A DNA stretch of 64,000 nucleotides from the NCBI GenBank assembly GCA_004794655.1, contig SMMW01000219.1, forward strand, positions 62,001 to 126,000. The letters run 5' to 3'. The translations under genes and the position numbers were made by a program. This stretch comes from Marisa cornuarietis (lineage: Eukaryota > Mollusca > Gastropoda > Architaenioglossa > Ampullariidae). The notes beneath the pieces were generated by a model. It was not told the origin of the DNA, did not search any database, and saw only the letters and a program-made list of their open reading frames with translations. Shown one piece after another: positions 47,516 through 60,955 of this stretch (position 1 is its first letter; the number at the start of each line of letters is the position of its first letter).

Positions 47516-50500
47516 TGCTCACCGGAGCTGTTTTCTGGACACGACTGGTAGCTCCGCTTGAGGTCCCTGCAGGGCGTGGACTTGGGGCGGAGGGAAGGAC
47601 TGTGGGGTCCACAGCAGCCCGCCCTCACCTCGCCCTTTGTGTGGGTGGGCGGCGCCTTACCGCTGAGGGCGCCATTCTCCACCTGTGGGTGGCTCACTGA
47701 GGTCTTTCTTCTACCCTCGGGCCGCGCCCACCACTGCAGCTTCGCGGAACCGAAGGCGAGATAGATGAGGAAAGTTCCTAACTGGAGTCCGCCTGTTATA
47801 TATAGCACCAGGAGCCACTGATCAGGTGATTTCTGTAACCAACAATCATCACCATCATCATCAGCATCATCATCATTGTCGTCGTCAACAAATGCTGAAA
47901 AAAAAATAATTAGCGAGTTAAAGAAATCTCTGGGGAAAAGTCTCGTCGTCACAGAGGCCGCTGTTGTCTTAGACAGGTCAAGCCCACAAAAGAAGACACC
48001 CAAGCCCAGACAAACAGATGGATTAGTTAATTAGTAGATGGGCGCACGAAGGTATGGGATGTCTAGATAAATGTGTTGACAGGTAATTTTCAATGAAATG
48101 ATAATGTTATAAAGAGACTGAGCGAGCGGCTGCAGACTTGGATAAAGAGGAAGAGGTGATTAACAAGAAACTTCGCTATTAACCAGAGAAGTCAGTCATC
48201 AGTATCATCCAGCTGCCAGCACACATCTGTTGTGTTTTTCAGAGTATGCATGCGGTTCTTTTTCGAGTGAAGCCGCATTACATAACGAAAGGAAGTAATT
48301 GTAACCACTCACAAAATAAAATAACACAAAATAATGAGCCCCCAGGGAGGATCGAACTCCCGACCCCTGGTTTACAAGACCAGTGCTCTATCCACTGAGC
48401 TATGGAGGCAGATATGTATGATGTTTCTTAAGGCGGCTATCTTCCTCAAAATTCTTCACATGTGTTTGATTTGTAAAAGTATGCCACACAGGTCGATCCT
48501 ACACTGCGACACATGCTGCACTAAGCTTCGACATTTTTTTTGGGGGGAGAGGGGGTGGGTGGCAGACAACCTCTGCTCTCCCGCCTGAACCAACGTGTGT
48601 TTGTTGTCTCTAATCGATGTTAGCCTCAAGGTGTTTCTTGCAAATAACAACACATTCAACTGTTCTATTCATCACAATTAAATAATTAAGTAATCAGTCA
48701 CACTAAACGGTGCTGTTTACAATTAAAATGTTCACCCATATCGTACTGTATTCACAAAGTAATTGAGGAAAACCACAACTGGCAGTAGCTTATTTCGCTC
48801 CTCCATCCTTTCTTTCTGACGAAGAGTGAAAAAGTGAAGTGAATGAGATTTTATTATTGGTAATAAATTAAGTACCACCGACATACTACCTTTAATAGAA
48901 AAATACTGATATGCATTTCGTTGAGGCTGATTAGTTTATATTTCTTTATGGCCTTTCTTTAATCATTTACACAAACAGGCGATGGTTCCTGTCAATGGGA
49001 CTCCCAGCAAAGCTCGACCTGGTCGATCGAGTTGGTTTACGGCATCACTAGTACCGCTGCCACGGAGGTAAATTAATTTGGCTTGGTGTAAAGACACCAC
49101 ACAGCACCAACACCGCACCCAGTGGCTTCTTGTCGTCGAAGAAACCACAAATAAAAGACAATAATAGCTTTACTATTGAAACAAAGAAACTGCCTTTGGA
49201 TGCTGAAGACTCTCAACACACGGTGCGTGAACGGCTTCTACAACGGTCTCTCAGGAGTCACGACCATGACCTTACTGTCGAGGCCCTATAACAGACCGTC
49301 AGATGAAGACATTTGCATGTTGGAGAGTTAACTCCCTTACCACGGGTGTACGACGTAGTCATTACGTCCCAGCCACTAAATAGAGATTAGGAAGAAGGCT
49401 TTGTGCGTTTGACTCGAGCTTAGCCTTTGACATCTGACCCGAAAAAGAAGCGCCACGGGAGCCCTGAAGAGGTCGGGCAAGCTAACAACTGGCTCGGGGC
49501 CTTATTCATGGGGCGAGGGTAAGTCGCTGTCCCGAGTAAATCAAGAGTCTGTATAGGTAGAAAGGGCTCTGCAGTGTCCCCGGATCTTGCCTGACTTCTG
49601 GGACCGTAGTGTTAAAGGTATGACAAAGATTCCCTAGGGTCAAGTAACATACTGTAATGTTTGCGGCAACTAGACAATATGTTGTAACTATGGAGACGAG
49701 GAGTTTTTCCCCATTTTGTTCCAGGGTAACAATGTCTTTGCTTCAGAAATACGGCCCAAGGCGAAGCCTTTGACAGCCAATATCCGTTTGTTGCTCTTTT
49801 ATTTGTTTTTTTTTCTTTTCTTGCAAAAGTCGTCAATCTCCCTGTCTCCCGGGTTGTAGTCAATAAGCCAAAAACCCAACAAAAGCTTCAGCTCTTGTAT
49901 CTCCGCCAACGTGAGAGCTCGGATCGTCTGCTTGTCCTCTTTGTTTTATACCGGAAGCGTATTTGTCCAGCGCCTCGTTTTCAAAGTTAACGCGAAAAGC
50001 TCGTCTGTAAGCCGTCAAGAGATAATGTCTGTGATGAAAAAACAATGACCAGGCAAGATCTGTCACTGTAAACATGTGCTCGATCGCTGTAAAAGGTCTA
50101 GAGAGACCTACGTGATACACCATACAAGGTCTGCTAGCCGACTCGATGGAGACATAAACTACAAACAAAGAATTGTGAAAAATTAGAGAATGATTATCTT
50201 ACATCTACGGTGACCTGGTCCACAAAAATGGGCACGACGATGGCAAGCCACATGGCACCTATCTCACACACGCTGGCTATGAGACCCGCGTAGGCCGGGG
50301 CCAGGTCCAGGGGGTTAGTCATCCACGAGACGTAGGAGGCAGCCAAGAAAATGCAGGACAGCAGGTACAAGACGATGAACAGCGCTTCCTGGCCAGGCCG
50401 CAGGTATCCCATTCCAATTAGCAAGATGCCTGGAATAATCTTGGCTAAGGACAGTGTGTACAACACACACACACACACACATACACACACACCCCATAAG

Positions 50501-53500
50501 GGACGATTTAGAAACTTTGTGAATGAGTACAGTGAATAGCTGACAATCTGGATATGCATTTTTAATTCATGCACTTAAACACTGTTGGTGCTGCTTCCAC
50601 AGTGTGAGAGACGATACAGCGGAAACTTACAAATAAAATCCGCGGCCTTGCGGACAGCCGTTGTGGACATGATCCTCCGCCTGCGGAGGAAGTCGGCGAG
50701 TGTCCCAGCGGCGTAGATGGCCGGTACGATGCTAAGAAAAGGCAAACCAGTCAGAAGGTTTACCTGTAATGTGAAAAGATTGGTCAGTGGAAATAATCAT
50801 TGCTGCTTTTCGTCGTCTTCATCATCATCATCATCTGTCAGTGACTCCTATTTCCGGTAAAGCCTGTCGCTGTAGTGAGGAATGAAGAAACTCACGGCGG
50901 AGGGCGGGAAGAGCATTGTCTCGTGCATGAAGTCTGGAAGTACGGTGATGGTCAAGTAGTACAGCCAGTCGGTGCCAATCTGAGCAGCAATGATCGCCAG
51001 CACAGGAGGTGAGGTCAGGATGGTCAGCATCGGAATTTTCCGCTGTCGGACCAAGCCAGCACCGTGACTTATTTATCTTGACTTTTACAAAATCACAATT
51101 TCACTCTATTCTGTGTTCAGTGGGATCATGAAATAGTTGGGGGTGTTACTGCACTGTACTGCTCTTCATTTTTTGTGTTTGTGGGAGATTTATTAAATTT
51201 TGTTTACTTATTTATTTGATGCACACTGTTGTGTGACCTTTCCGTGCTTACCGCCGGTGAAGAATTGTCGTTTTTGTCTCTGTGCTCACCATCACCAGAC
51301 TTGCACACCGCACTTTGTATGTACAGGCGCTCTGCCTGCCGCACGTACATATTATGAGACGGTTCGTCAGATGCTAATATCGCAAATGCTACAGCCGTCA
51401 GTACACCTAGAACTCCTGTTAAAAAAACAATGGCAATAAGAAAAAAAATCAAAGAAAGAAAGAAATGAAAACAGAGTTAACGTAGCACAAGCGAACATTT
51501 TTCCAGAAGGTCAGGACTGAGACAGCAGTTACTGGAGAGCAACAGAGAAACCTTGTTACAAAGCCAGTTCAAATGTTTAGGGCAGATTACAGACATTTGC
51601 TGAGTAGTTGGAGTTTTCAAGCACTGCTCACCAATCACATAGAAAGTTATGGGCCAGCCTCCGATTGCTGTGGAGTCACAGAAGAAAGAGGACAAGCTGA
51701 AACAAACTACAGCCCCTAGCTCCATACCTGCACAGCACAAAAGGTCATTTGAGTAGGATGAAAGAAACAGTGTTACAGAACCATACCCATATACCACATC
51801 ACAAAAACCTTCTTGGACATTTTCAGTGCCACAGATAGACACATACAGACACAGACCTCACAAACTAGAAGAAAGAAGAACATCACCAGAAAGTGACTGG
51901 AGAATTCAGGACACTTGACATATAAAGACTACACTACGAATCACATGACCCAACAGTCACATAGTAACACTGGGTGTTAACTCCCATAACAAGATATGTA
52001 TAAGTATCTCAGCCAGACTCCTAGCCCTTGTATCGATGTGTACAACAGAACTGACCGCTGTACAAACAGTCCTTCAGACAATCCTTCACACATTGAAGCA
52101 GACGGCGGACCGTCTTACAGTCTTTGACTTATTTTCACTATTCCAGGCTCTACAAAATCCAACTTCCGAGAAAACAGATGAAGTGCATGAAATATTGACT
52201 CCATTAATAAGATTTTCGAAGTAAATTATGTAGCTAGGTTTCTGTAGGTTTCTTCTCATACAAGAAAAAAAGGAAATGAAAAATCCCATAGACTAGCTAG
52301 ACATGTAATAAACACAGCCCCATCATCATCGTTATCAACCTCAACATTCCTATTTCTCCAGCAGAAATAAAGGTCCCAGCAATTTAAAAGACAAGCTGAA
52401 TAACATAATTGTCTATGTTAAGGTAGTTTCACCTGTTCCTGCAAGGCCAACTAGTACACTTGACTCCGCTCTAGGAACCCAGTTGGCAAGCACCGCATAA
52501 ACAGGGGCATAGATGAAACCCTGAAAAATGAAAATATAGCCTCAAGCCAAGGAACAAGATAAACACCAGCACTTGATGTACAAGGTGCATCGTGTGCTGA
52601 CAGTCATGCCACCACAAGATTCACTGAGAATAACATGAACTCTCAGAAGTCTAGCCCCAGAAGAGGTTCAACCCACCGAAGTCAGGCCAGCTATTGCCCT
52701 TGTCACGCACAGCCACACGAGTCCGCCGGAAGCTGCCAGGGGCGTTACCAGCTGCGCCACCGAGGACACCAGGAGCCCCATGACTGTGAGTTTTTTGCCT
52801 CCAAACCGCGTTGCCAGGAGACCAGAAGGGAGCTGCGCGATGTAGTAGCCAACGAAGAGGGAGGAGTGCACCCAGCCTTGCTCCTCCTTGCTCCAGACAA
52901 ACTTGTACTGCGAATGAGCAAAAGTAATGAGGCGAGCCCACAAATAACATATACATCATGGACGCAGGTACACAAAGTTTCATTTGATCACCTGCAAATG
53001 AACAGGATTTTTACTTTTAGTACTAAAAGGTGCAGTGAGGAAAGGATAGGCCCGTCTGAGGCAACAGTAAGGAAGGAATGTAGTGGAGGAGAGATGGAAC
53101 ACTGAAGTAAGGGGAAAGAAGATATTAGACCGACCGACAGACAAACAGTGAGGTCTGACCGGATCGAGGAAGGCGTCTGCTGTTGGCGGGGCTCTGGTGT
53201 TGTTGGTGCTGTTGACATCTTCAGCTGCCGTCTCCAGGACCATGCACACCATGGTGGAGCCCATGCTGCTCTGCTCCGCGAAGCATATAAGCATGGCCAT
53301 CGTGCACAGCACCGTCACCATCAAACGGTAAGACAGGCAAAGGGGTTCTGAAGACACGTGTTTGTTTATTTATTTAACATTTTTAAAATGTGTGTAACAT
53401 CAAATGTTTTAAGACAAGCTTTCAAGGGCAATCTCCTCGTCCCGTTTCTGATTCTTGTCCCAAGAAAAGTTTCCCAGCCACCTCGACTTCATTCCACGTA

Positions 53501-54731
53501 TTCAGTTTCCAAATACACGAGCTCAACATTATACGGATGGTGTCCCCTTTGTATGATTCCTAGTCACCAAGTCCCAAAGTTTATTCATGATAAAACTGTT
53601 TATACAGCATACAATGAAGCTGTTAACACTTGAGACAAAAACAACACATAGCAAACGAAGGAAGGAAGAATGAACAAGAGTAGTGACAATGTCCTCAAGA
53701 CAAACAGTGAAGAGGCAGAGAGAATGGGCAAACATACAGACATACAGACACACATGGACAAGTGAGTCACATCACTCCAAAGGAAGGGCAGACCAGTCAT
53801 CAGAAATCAAGTGACGGAAGTGATTAGAAGATAAACTAGTGAATGTGGGTTGTTGTTAGGAGTAGATGTGGTCTGCCATGGTGGGTATGTGGCGGATACA
53901 GAAGGGGGAGGGAGTGGATCGTCTTGCTGCACAGTAGCCAAAACTCTGGTGACAGTCAATTATTGTTTTGGTGACAGGACTAGTCAGCACTAGGGTCGTC
54001 AGACGAAGAGCTGAGTTGTCTAGCTGGGATGTAGATGTACAGGATGAGAAATTCGAAGATAAAGACAGGGCAAAAGCCAAAGGGATCATTTTGAATAAAT
54101 TGTAGCACACACAATAATACAATACACAATAACGACGTACAGAAAATCTGGAGATTTATGTATAAATAATTATATAGATATATAGAATAAACGCCGATAA
54201 ATAAATATGTTCTCTGCCTCTCGACAATAGCAACATGACTTGTAATTTTTACTCTCTCTCTCTCTCTTTCTCTCTGCTGGCAGTTGTAATTCTCATCAAT
54301 TTTACTAGGTTCTATTTTAGGGCTACCGAGTACATATTTAAATTGATGTGACTATGCTTTTTTCTAGTAGACTTTGGTGAGTGATTTACATCTTTCCTTT
54401 CTTAAAAAAAAACTCGCATCAAAGGATATAGTGGTATTCATCTCCAGTATCATCCAGACCGCATTTCTTCACACAGTCCATCACATCTTGGCAGACTATT
54501 ATATTATCGCTTCTTTTATTTAGGTAGGTCGTCATTTGTTGTTCTAAACTTAACAAAGTATATATGTTGGTTATACCAAGGATAGTATTTACTATCTTTG
54601 TTTGTACTGGATATCAGAAACATATTTTTCGCCAGCAGAAGACTTCTTATCAATCTATAATTACCTGCCCTCATGGGTATGGGGTCAGAGAGAAGGAGAG
54701 GCGCAGCTGATTCCTTATCTTCTTTGTCCAT
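47476..54731 (-). CDS. SLC17-type anion/organic-anion transporter (major facilitator)
   Basis: Ten coding exons: 54665-54731, 53160-53347, 52677-52907, 52433-52520, 51632-51727, 51252-51415, 50896-51042, 50631-50763, 50203-50444 and 47476-47832. Phases agree, giving 570 aa. Family marks are: TM1, then a luminal loop with NST and NNT glycosylation sites; LFVGYYIAQLPSGLLATRFG before TM3; R155 at the TM4 region; GGWPITFYVIGGVLGVLTA; the SDEPS cytoplasmic segment; IPMLTILTSPPVLAIIAAQ at TM7; and NPLDLAPAYAG near TM10. SLC17 members carry phosphate, sialate, glutamate or other anions into or out of vesicles and lysosomes. Substrate cannot be told. The two TM4 glutamates important in sialin are A158 and S162 here. 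The C-terminus is about 80 residues longer than in sialin and ends in minisatellite DNA. An acceptor directly before the start codon implies an upstream leader exon. The exon 2 donor (GTCAGA) is weak. Confidence 0.82.
48337..48409 (-). tRNA. tRNA-Thr (anticodon TGT), copy 3, intronic
   Basis: GCCTCCA-TA-GCTC-AGTGGATA-GAGC, anticodon arm CTGGT CTTGTAA ACCAG, T arm GGGAG TTCGATC CTCCC, acceptor TGGGGGC. All stems pair. It lies in the last intron (47833-50202) of the SLC17-like gene, in the same direction as the host. Confidence 0.93.
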
Positions 54732-57390
54732 CCTGGAGAAAGAGAAACTAGATGTAAAGACTTGAATTACAACCGAAAGTCTTTGTGAACTGTTTTTGTC
54801 CTCTCGCAAATAAAGCAAGATCTCTACACTTGTCAATACCAACCTCCAAACATTTTCACACAGCTTTTCTTGTCATGGGCCTTTTATATTTAGCCTCGAA
54901 ACATCTCCTCAACACAGTTTTTATTGTCATTAATCATTTGTGCTTTTTTCACAGACGTGTGTGTCAACACATTCTCTCCATCTTCATCACTCATCACCTC
55001 ATTTCTCCCTGTCTTCTGTGTGCCTCCCGGTGGCGCAGCGGAAAGGCGCTTGTCAACAAGACAGCGAGAATGGCGAGACGTGGGTTCCGATCTCTCCTCT
55101 CGCACGCCTAATATCTCTGCCATCTGTCTGCGTGGCTGGAGAGATCAACTTGCTGGCTGACTTGGAGTAAAATGATCCCCTGATACCCCCTTCACCTCGC
55201 ATGCGCACTACTGTAACGGTGTCTGAAAGTGATTTTAGGGGAGAGAATAACACATGGATGCCATGTCAGTATAACATCCACAGAAGTCTGGTGAGTCAAC
55301 ACTTGAACATGACTTCAGCTCACCCGCATGTTGGGGAACAAATAAAACATTTCTACTACACAAATCATCACAGCCCAGCTGCTACAGATGAGAGTCGACG
55401 ATGTTCCGAAAATTGAGAGTTCACTCTCTCCTAAGTATATTTTCATTTGGTCACGTGGTCAAATAAATCATGAGTCCACATGGTCTCCGCTACTTGGCAA
55501 TCAAACATTTTCTTCCTCTAGTCTCAAGCTCTATAAAATGCACTTGAAAAACAAAACACAGTTAATTGTCTTCATCACCGAGTGAACGATTTTAGCTTTT
55601 TGTGCTTTTTCTTTCTTGTAAATCGAGCATAAAAAGATTTTTTAAACTAGTCATGTATTTGGCAATATGTCCAACTAAAAACATTATAAACGGTTGATTG
55701 ACGATACATATATTTTTCAAGCGCCATTAGGTTACAACATAATCTGTAAAATACTTGACCAAATGGTTTCAACATAATTTATTACATCTAGTATTGCTAA
55801 GATAACTCCGGATTAGGTTCCACGCAGATCAAATGACCAACCTCGACAGCGGAGAAAATTCCGGGGACTAAGATAACAACACTGTGGTAGGACCATCGCT
55901 AATCAGTCCCATCCTCTGCTGTTCCAGGGAAGATGACAAGTTCCCAAGGACAATTTTCTTGAAAGATACGAATCGCGAAAAATTAAATAAAAACTATTTC
56001 CTCGCCTGTTCAAATCTCTATTTGGGCCACAAGCCGCGTGTGATGTCAGTACCGCTGGAATCATGGCTGAGACAGGTTTACCCCAAAATACCAAATCTGG
56101 AAACCCCAGCACAGATATGAAAACTATTGTGTCGTTATTGAATGCGCAGGAAAACATTGTGAGGAAATAAATGTGCCTACCTTCCTGAAGGATTTATGAT
56201 CGAGAAGACAATGAATCAACTTCGTTGGTGTTTGTAGAGCTGACCTACACATCACCTATACGGCACTCGAACACCACTTTACTCCTGTTACCCTGCAACT
56301 TGTTCACTAAAGAACAAAGAGGCTTTGGGAGTACTTTTTCCCGGGTACGTGTCTACTATACAGAAGTATGCTTTTTCTCGTCCAACGACACAGAGTAGCT
56401 GCACGAACACCTGAAGTTCTCTCGCTAAACGCTCAACTTTTCAACCCACATTATTATAACTGTGACCGGCGACACTATATGTGGTTAGTAACGGCCACAC
56501 AGTAAATGATGAGGTATATCTGTATCTGCAGCAGCCTTCCCGAAAATTTATCTCTGATTTCCCCCTTCTCTTTAAAATTGTAAGGGGGAAAGTCTCTCTA
56601 TTTCTCACTGTTATTTACACCCAACCAACAACCGTAGGAGCAGCTATGCGCGTATAAACGTCCAGATCGGTCCCAAAGGTCAATTTTCACACCTGTAGCT
56701 TTTGTGACAGTCCGTAGATAAGCGGACAACATAAATTGCAATGATCATCTGCAGCTTACAATGTGGTATTGTGAATTCCTTCTTCGTCGTCTGCTGCTTG
56801 AGCAAATTGTGTTCGGGGTTTTGAACCTTCACAATCCTCAGGTTCAAACATGTCCGGTTTAACACCTTCAAGGCTAGAGGACAGCGTTTTACACTCATCT
56901 TCGCTGCTGTAGCACGAGAAATGAAGATGGTCTGATGAACCCGATGTTTTGCTCTACCCGAGACACAGCGTAGACGCAACCGGCTGTGACGTCACACGTT
57001 ATTCTCGCGCAGCAGCGAGATTTTGCAGGACTTGCTGACATAAACCGCTGTGTTTCAGGCGATGAAATTTACTGAATTTATTATATTATCTCTGCCTGCC
57101 AGAATCTGTTTATAACTCGGACCGGTCGGGTAGGTCTTTAAGTTACTGAGTTCCTGGTGATTACTGAGAGAAAATGAAGTCTGAGGCAGGTGAGCCACTT
57201 GACGGGGGACCAGAAGACACACACGGTGCAGTGGTACGGGTACCGCACTTGAAAGATGGGAAAGGGAAGGAATTACATTCCCCGCTGTGGCGAACATGGG
57301 TCAGGAACTCTTTTTTGCCCGCTACCGTGTTTCTCCCCAAATAAATATTATTAGTACATTAATTCTTAAACTAAACGATAAGATAAATGA
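54732..57390. other. Upstream region of the SLC17-like gene
   Basis: It should hold the leader exon and promoter. A possible donor (AGGAAG then GTAGGC on the minus strand at 56183) could end that exon, but I cannot place its start. A SINE lies at 55021-55170. No protein gene recognised. Confidence 0.35.
55021..55170 (+). mobile_element. tRNA-derived SINE, family 3
   Basis: GGTGGCGCAGCGGAAAGGCG (A-box like), CTTGTCAACAAGACAG, then GTGGGTTCCGATCTCTCCTC (B-box like), and a tail with TGGCTGACTTGGAGTAAAA. Confidence 0.6.
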
Positions 57391-57394
57391 TAAC

Positions 57395-57567
57395 AAAGTA
57401 TAGATGTCCAAGCGGGAGCCTTTGGACGAGAGGTATACGCCAATGTATCAATACAGTCGCAAGAAATTCTTTGGAGGTTTTCTCCGGTTTCCTCCCTAAT
57501 TCCTCTTCCCAAAGTGCGAAATCACCTCAAGGTGGAAGTACTTTCCTACTAAATCAACCAACCAGGC
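57395..57567 (+). mobile_element. SINE, family 2
   Basis: The head is degenerate. The tail GGTTTTCTCCGGTTTCCTCC, then GTGCGAAATCACCTCAAGGT and GGAAGTACTTTCCTACTAAA, then CAACCAACC, matches the copies at 23767 and 43986. Confidence 0.65.
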
Positions 57568-57569
57568 CG

Positions 57570-60156
57570 GAATTAAGGCTTTAGAGAGTTATGATGATGT
57601 CCCAGAAAAAGATGACTGTTTTAGAATAAATGTAGCTTTTTCTAAAATGAAAAAATGACATCCCCTGAAAATAAGCCCTATAATTCCTCTTTTAGAGCAA
57701 AAATCATTATAAGACCCAGTCTTAGTTTGGGGGAAGCACGGTATTTACACACACAAACACTTGGCTGCTACGTCAGACGCTCCAGGGTCACTCGCCTCCT
57801 TCACGCGACGATCGCGTGACCGGAGAGAAGATGAGGGTGGAGGGAAGAAGATGCTGTCAGGGGTACACACTCTCCCAAACACTCGCTCCCACTACAATAG
57901 TACATGTGACTTTATACTTCCGTCATCACAGTCAAGTCCACAAACGAAGACTAAGTGATATCCATAACTCATGACTGACACCATCAGTATCAGCAAGGCA
58001 GCTGAAGATACAAACGAAAACGAAGAGATGACAGGGCCGGGAAAACAGGTCTTTAAGGATCCACTGAACGCGCGGGACAACAGTTCTAGGGATTCACTAA
58101 ACACGTGCCATGACAGGAGGACCCTAAACGAGGGCTGCCATTAGTTCTAAGGATCCAGTGGATAGCTGGTACGACAGGGCCACCGAGAGCCAGCACGGGC
58201 CCCGGGGCAGATAACCTCTACGGGCCCCGGGTAATTGTAATCGTAAATTATTGTTCTAGTATATAATAATATGCTTACAATTCAATTGTCAATATCTACA
58301 TTTTATTCAGTAACGTGATATAGACTGCAAACATTCAGACAAGTGCACTAGGATCTACATTACTACTTGAACCTAGAGTTGTTTACACGTGAGTGGTTAG
58401 TAAATAAGGAAGATTTAAACTTGTAGTAACCCACTCCATAGAAAACATCCCCAGAGTGAGGAATGTTACGGCCACCTTTCTTTAAAAAGAAAAAGAAGAT
58501 AAAAAGAAGAAAGAAAATATCCACTGACCAAGGCCGGGCCCCCTTCACATCCGTGGGCCCGGATACACCAGACCCCCTCGCAAGCACACACAGCGAAAGA
58601 GGGGGGAGAAAAAAATTGAGGAGATAAAATATGTAAACACCAAGGGAGACCATCTCGCACCGACGACCCCAGTTTAACAGTACTGACGAGAACATCCACA
58701 AAACGCGAAGTCCCAGCGGTTACAGAATTTTTTTTTAAAAAAAAGCAACTGGAAAACAAGTTTCTTTACCCACCCGACTCCCGGCTTGGTTCTTGACCAG
58801 TTTTTCTTCTCATCGGACAAAAGCGTAAAGAGGTGGCTCGGCCAGACAAGTGAGTTTGCATGCAGACTGTTGTCACCCCACACCAGGGAAAACTCCGACA
58901 GCAGATAATCAGGCCAGATTTCATCGACCTCCGTCTGATGTCTCTCCTCCCCAGCATAAGAAACTTCTCAGTGATGTGACCAAAACTGCTGCCACCAGCC
59001 TTCTAACCGCCGTTTGTTGTGTCGCCGCCTCAAACGCAAATTGAGAGGCTGCCCCCCCCCACCCCCGCCCTCGCGCCCTCCATTGACCTGTAGATGGGGT
59101 CATGCGTAGGGGACACGTGCATAAGAGGGTTAGGTCAATGTTTTTGTCTTGTTTGTGAGCCAGGGCTTGTGAAAGTTAAGAGGGGGAGCTATCAATATTG
59201 TTGAACTGTTATCTCTTAGGTCTAAGTACTGACAATGCCATGAAAACCCGTTTGCACTACAAGCACACACACACACACATACACACATGCACTCCATGCG
59301 CTAACTACTTATCTTCACTAATGATTTTCCTTTTTTTTAGTAAATCCCATAATTTAAAAATTTTCTTCTTTGGTTTGCGACAAGTAGGTGGTGAGCTTAA
59401 AAGTCAGGGTTGTGTGACGATACACGCGGATCAGTCCAGTGACACGGGTAACAGAAGTGCAGTGTATGTTATCTGTCCCTCATTTAGTTCTGCCTTCAGA
59501 CAGATATGCATTATTCATTAGGATATTTACATACAATGGTTGTTCATTTGCATTTGTCAGACAATAACCACGCGGCTTTGACAAATATTTTGCTTCAGCT
59601 ACCCCTTTCCCACATCTTTCGTCGTGGTATGGTTAGCGTCCCGCACCCTAGACACGGTAAGCCACTCAAAGCTGGAAGTCAACAGACCATTAACCCTTCC
59701 CACAATCCCCAAATGCTAGGGCCAGCAGATTACCGGAGAACCTGTTGTTGTCCAGATTTGAGTGCGAGGACAGCAAGTCAACATTTTTTTTTTTTTTTTT
59801 TTTTTGCGCACTGCAAAACCAGTTCATAGAAAAACAAATACCGGGTTGTCAATAGTTACCTAAATATCTAACATTTATTGAGTACTCATAGGGCTAAGCC
59901 TCCAAAAATCTTTCTTCTTCCGGGCACACTCCACTGTGGGTCAAATTGGCGATAAAGATTGTCTACTCATTTCTGAGAGTTTTTCCTAATCAGAACCACG
60001 GTAAGAAAAGTTGGTGTCATGTTTACTTTGTAGCCTGGACGTGACCTACTGATCCTGTTCCCTCCCACAGCCAGGCAGGTCCTCCGCTCGAGCTGGGTGG
60101 GGGGAGGCGATGCAATTGTGCTGACCTTTCATTAAGCTGCACTTTGCTACCAGACT
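57570..60156. other. Intergenic, no gene recognised
   Basis: Contains GC-rich patches near 58190-58240 and 58530-58560, a poly-C run at 59050, an AC run at 59265-59287 and a poly-T run at 59780. Open frames on either strand lack recognisable domains. A segment near 59150 (gccagggcttgtgaaagtta) recurs in altered form near 60715. Confidence 0.35.
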
Positions 60157-60165
60157 CGCCTGGAC

Positions 60166-60274
60166 GCTGATTTTTTTTTCCCTAAAGGTCTCAGTGAAGG
60201 GGTAAACTTCGGAAGCCTTCGAGGCTTCCGAAGTTTACCCCTTCACTGAGACCTTTAGGGGGGAAAAAATCAGC
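60166..60274. mobile_element. 109-bp palindromic foldback element (MITE-like)
   Basis: Two 53-nt arms differ only where nine T's face six A's and three G's. They surround a 3-nt loop (tcg at 60219-60221). The ends are GCTGATTTTTT and AAAAAATCAGC. The element is flanked on both sides by CGCCTGGAC (60157-60165 and 60275-60283), a 9-bp target-site duplication. This size suits Mutator-like or some hAT-like transposition. No coding capacity. Confidence 0.8.
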
Positions 60275-60854
60275 CGCCTGGACATGGTTACTAGACTGTA
60301 AGCTGACCCCTACCTCGACCTTAGTCCTTGATAATCTGGGGGGGGGGGGTCATTGCTGCGTGCAGACGACATCAAATATCCCAACCGCTTGGCGCTGCCT
60401 CGGTGCGCACCAGGTTGTGGTTGATGTCGAACCTTAAACAGAGATTTACATCGCGTAGTTTACTAGAAGCTTCAAAATAGGCGAGACCACATCTGTGATG
60501 GGCAGTTGTGTGGGCAATGTTCAGTAACCGGTCAGGCATCCTCCCTTCACCACAAAGAAATTTTGTTTTTCTGTTGTCGAGTTTGTGAGGGATCCACCTA
60601 AAGGCCGTTTAGCACTGTTGGCTGTTATAAGGAGGTGGGGTGGGGGTGGGGGGCCAAAGCAAAACTCCAGTGATCCCGTGTGACTTCAGAAGAGGATGAG
60701 ATCGAAGTTTTGTTTATGAGCCGGCGCCCAGGGTTTGTGAAAGGTTGAAGGAGGGGAGGGGGGAAAATATCGCTACGTCTACATCAATATTTTACCACCA
60801 TCATCTTTAAAACCCAAGGACTCACAATGTCCTCTTGTGTGCTTGTTACTGATG

Positions 60855-60955
60855 GGAGGGGGAGCGCATTGCTGAGTGGTTAGAGCGCTGGCATCTGAAA
60901 CTGTGAGGGTTGCTAGTTCGATACCCGTGTAGCGCAAGGACGACTTTTACCTTTT
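60855..60955 (+). mobile_element. tRNA-like SINE head
   Basis: GCTGAGTGGTTAGAGCGCTG is an A-box-like start and GCTAGTTCGATACCCGTG a B box. The acceptor ends (AGCGCA / TAGCGC) are only partly paired and the anticodon stem does not close. It is therefore a SINE or tRNA relic, not a working tRNA. Confidence 0.55.

Noticed and set aside
47558..47764. GC-rich plus-strand open frames over the transporter's last exon
   Set aside because: Shadows of the SLC17-like C-terminal coding exon, whose minus-strand frame joins the upstream exons in phase.
48334..48588. Plus-strand open frame beginning MSPQGGSNSRPL
   Set aside because: Its first 25 codons are the reverse complement of the intronic tRNA-Thr gene.
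60855..60955. Possible functional tRNA gene
   Set aside because: A and B boxes are present but the anticodon stem does not close and the acceptor stem is incomplete, so it was kept only as a SINE-like relic.
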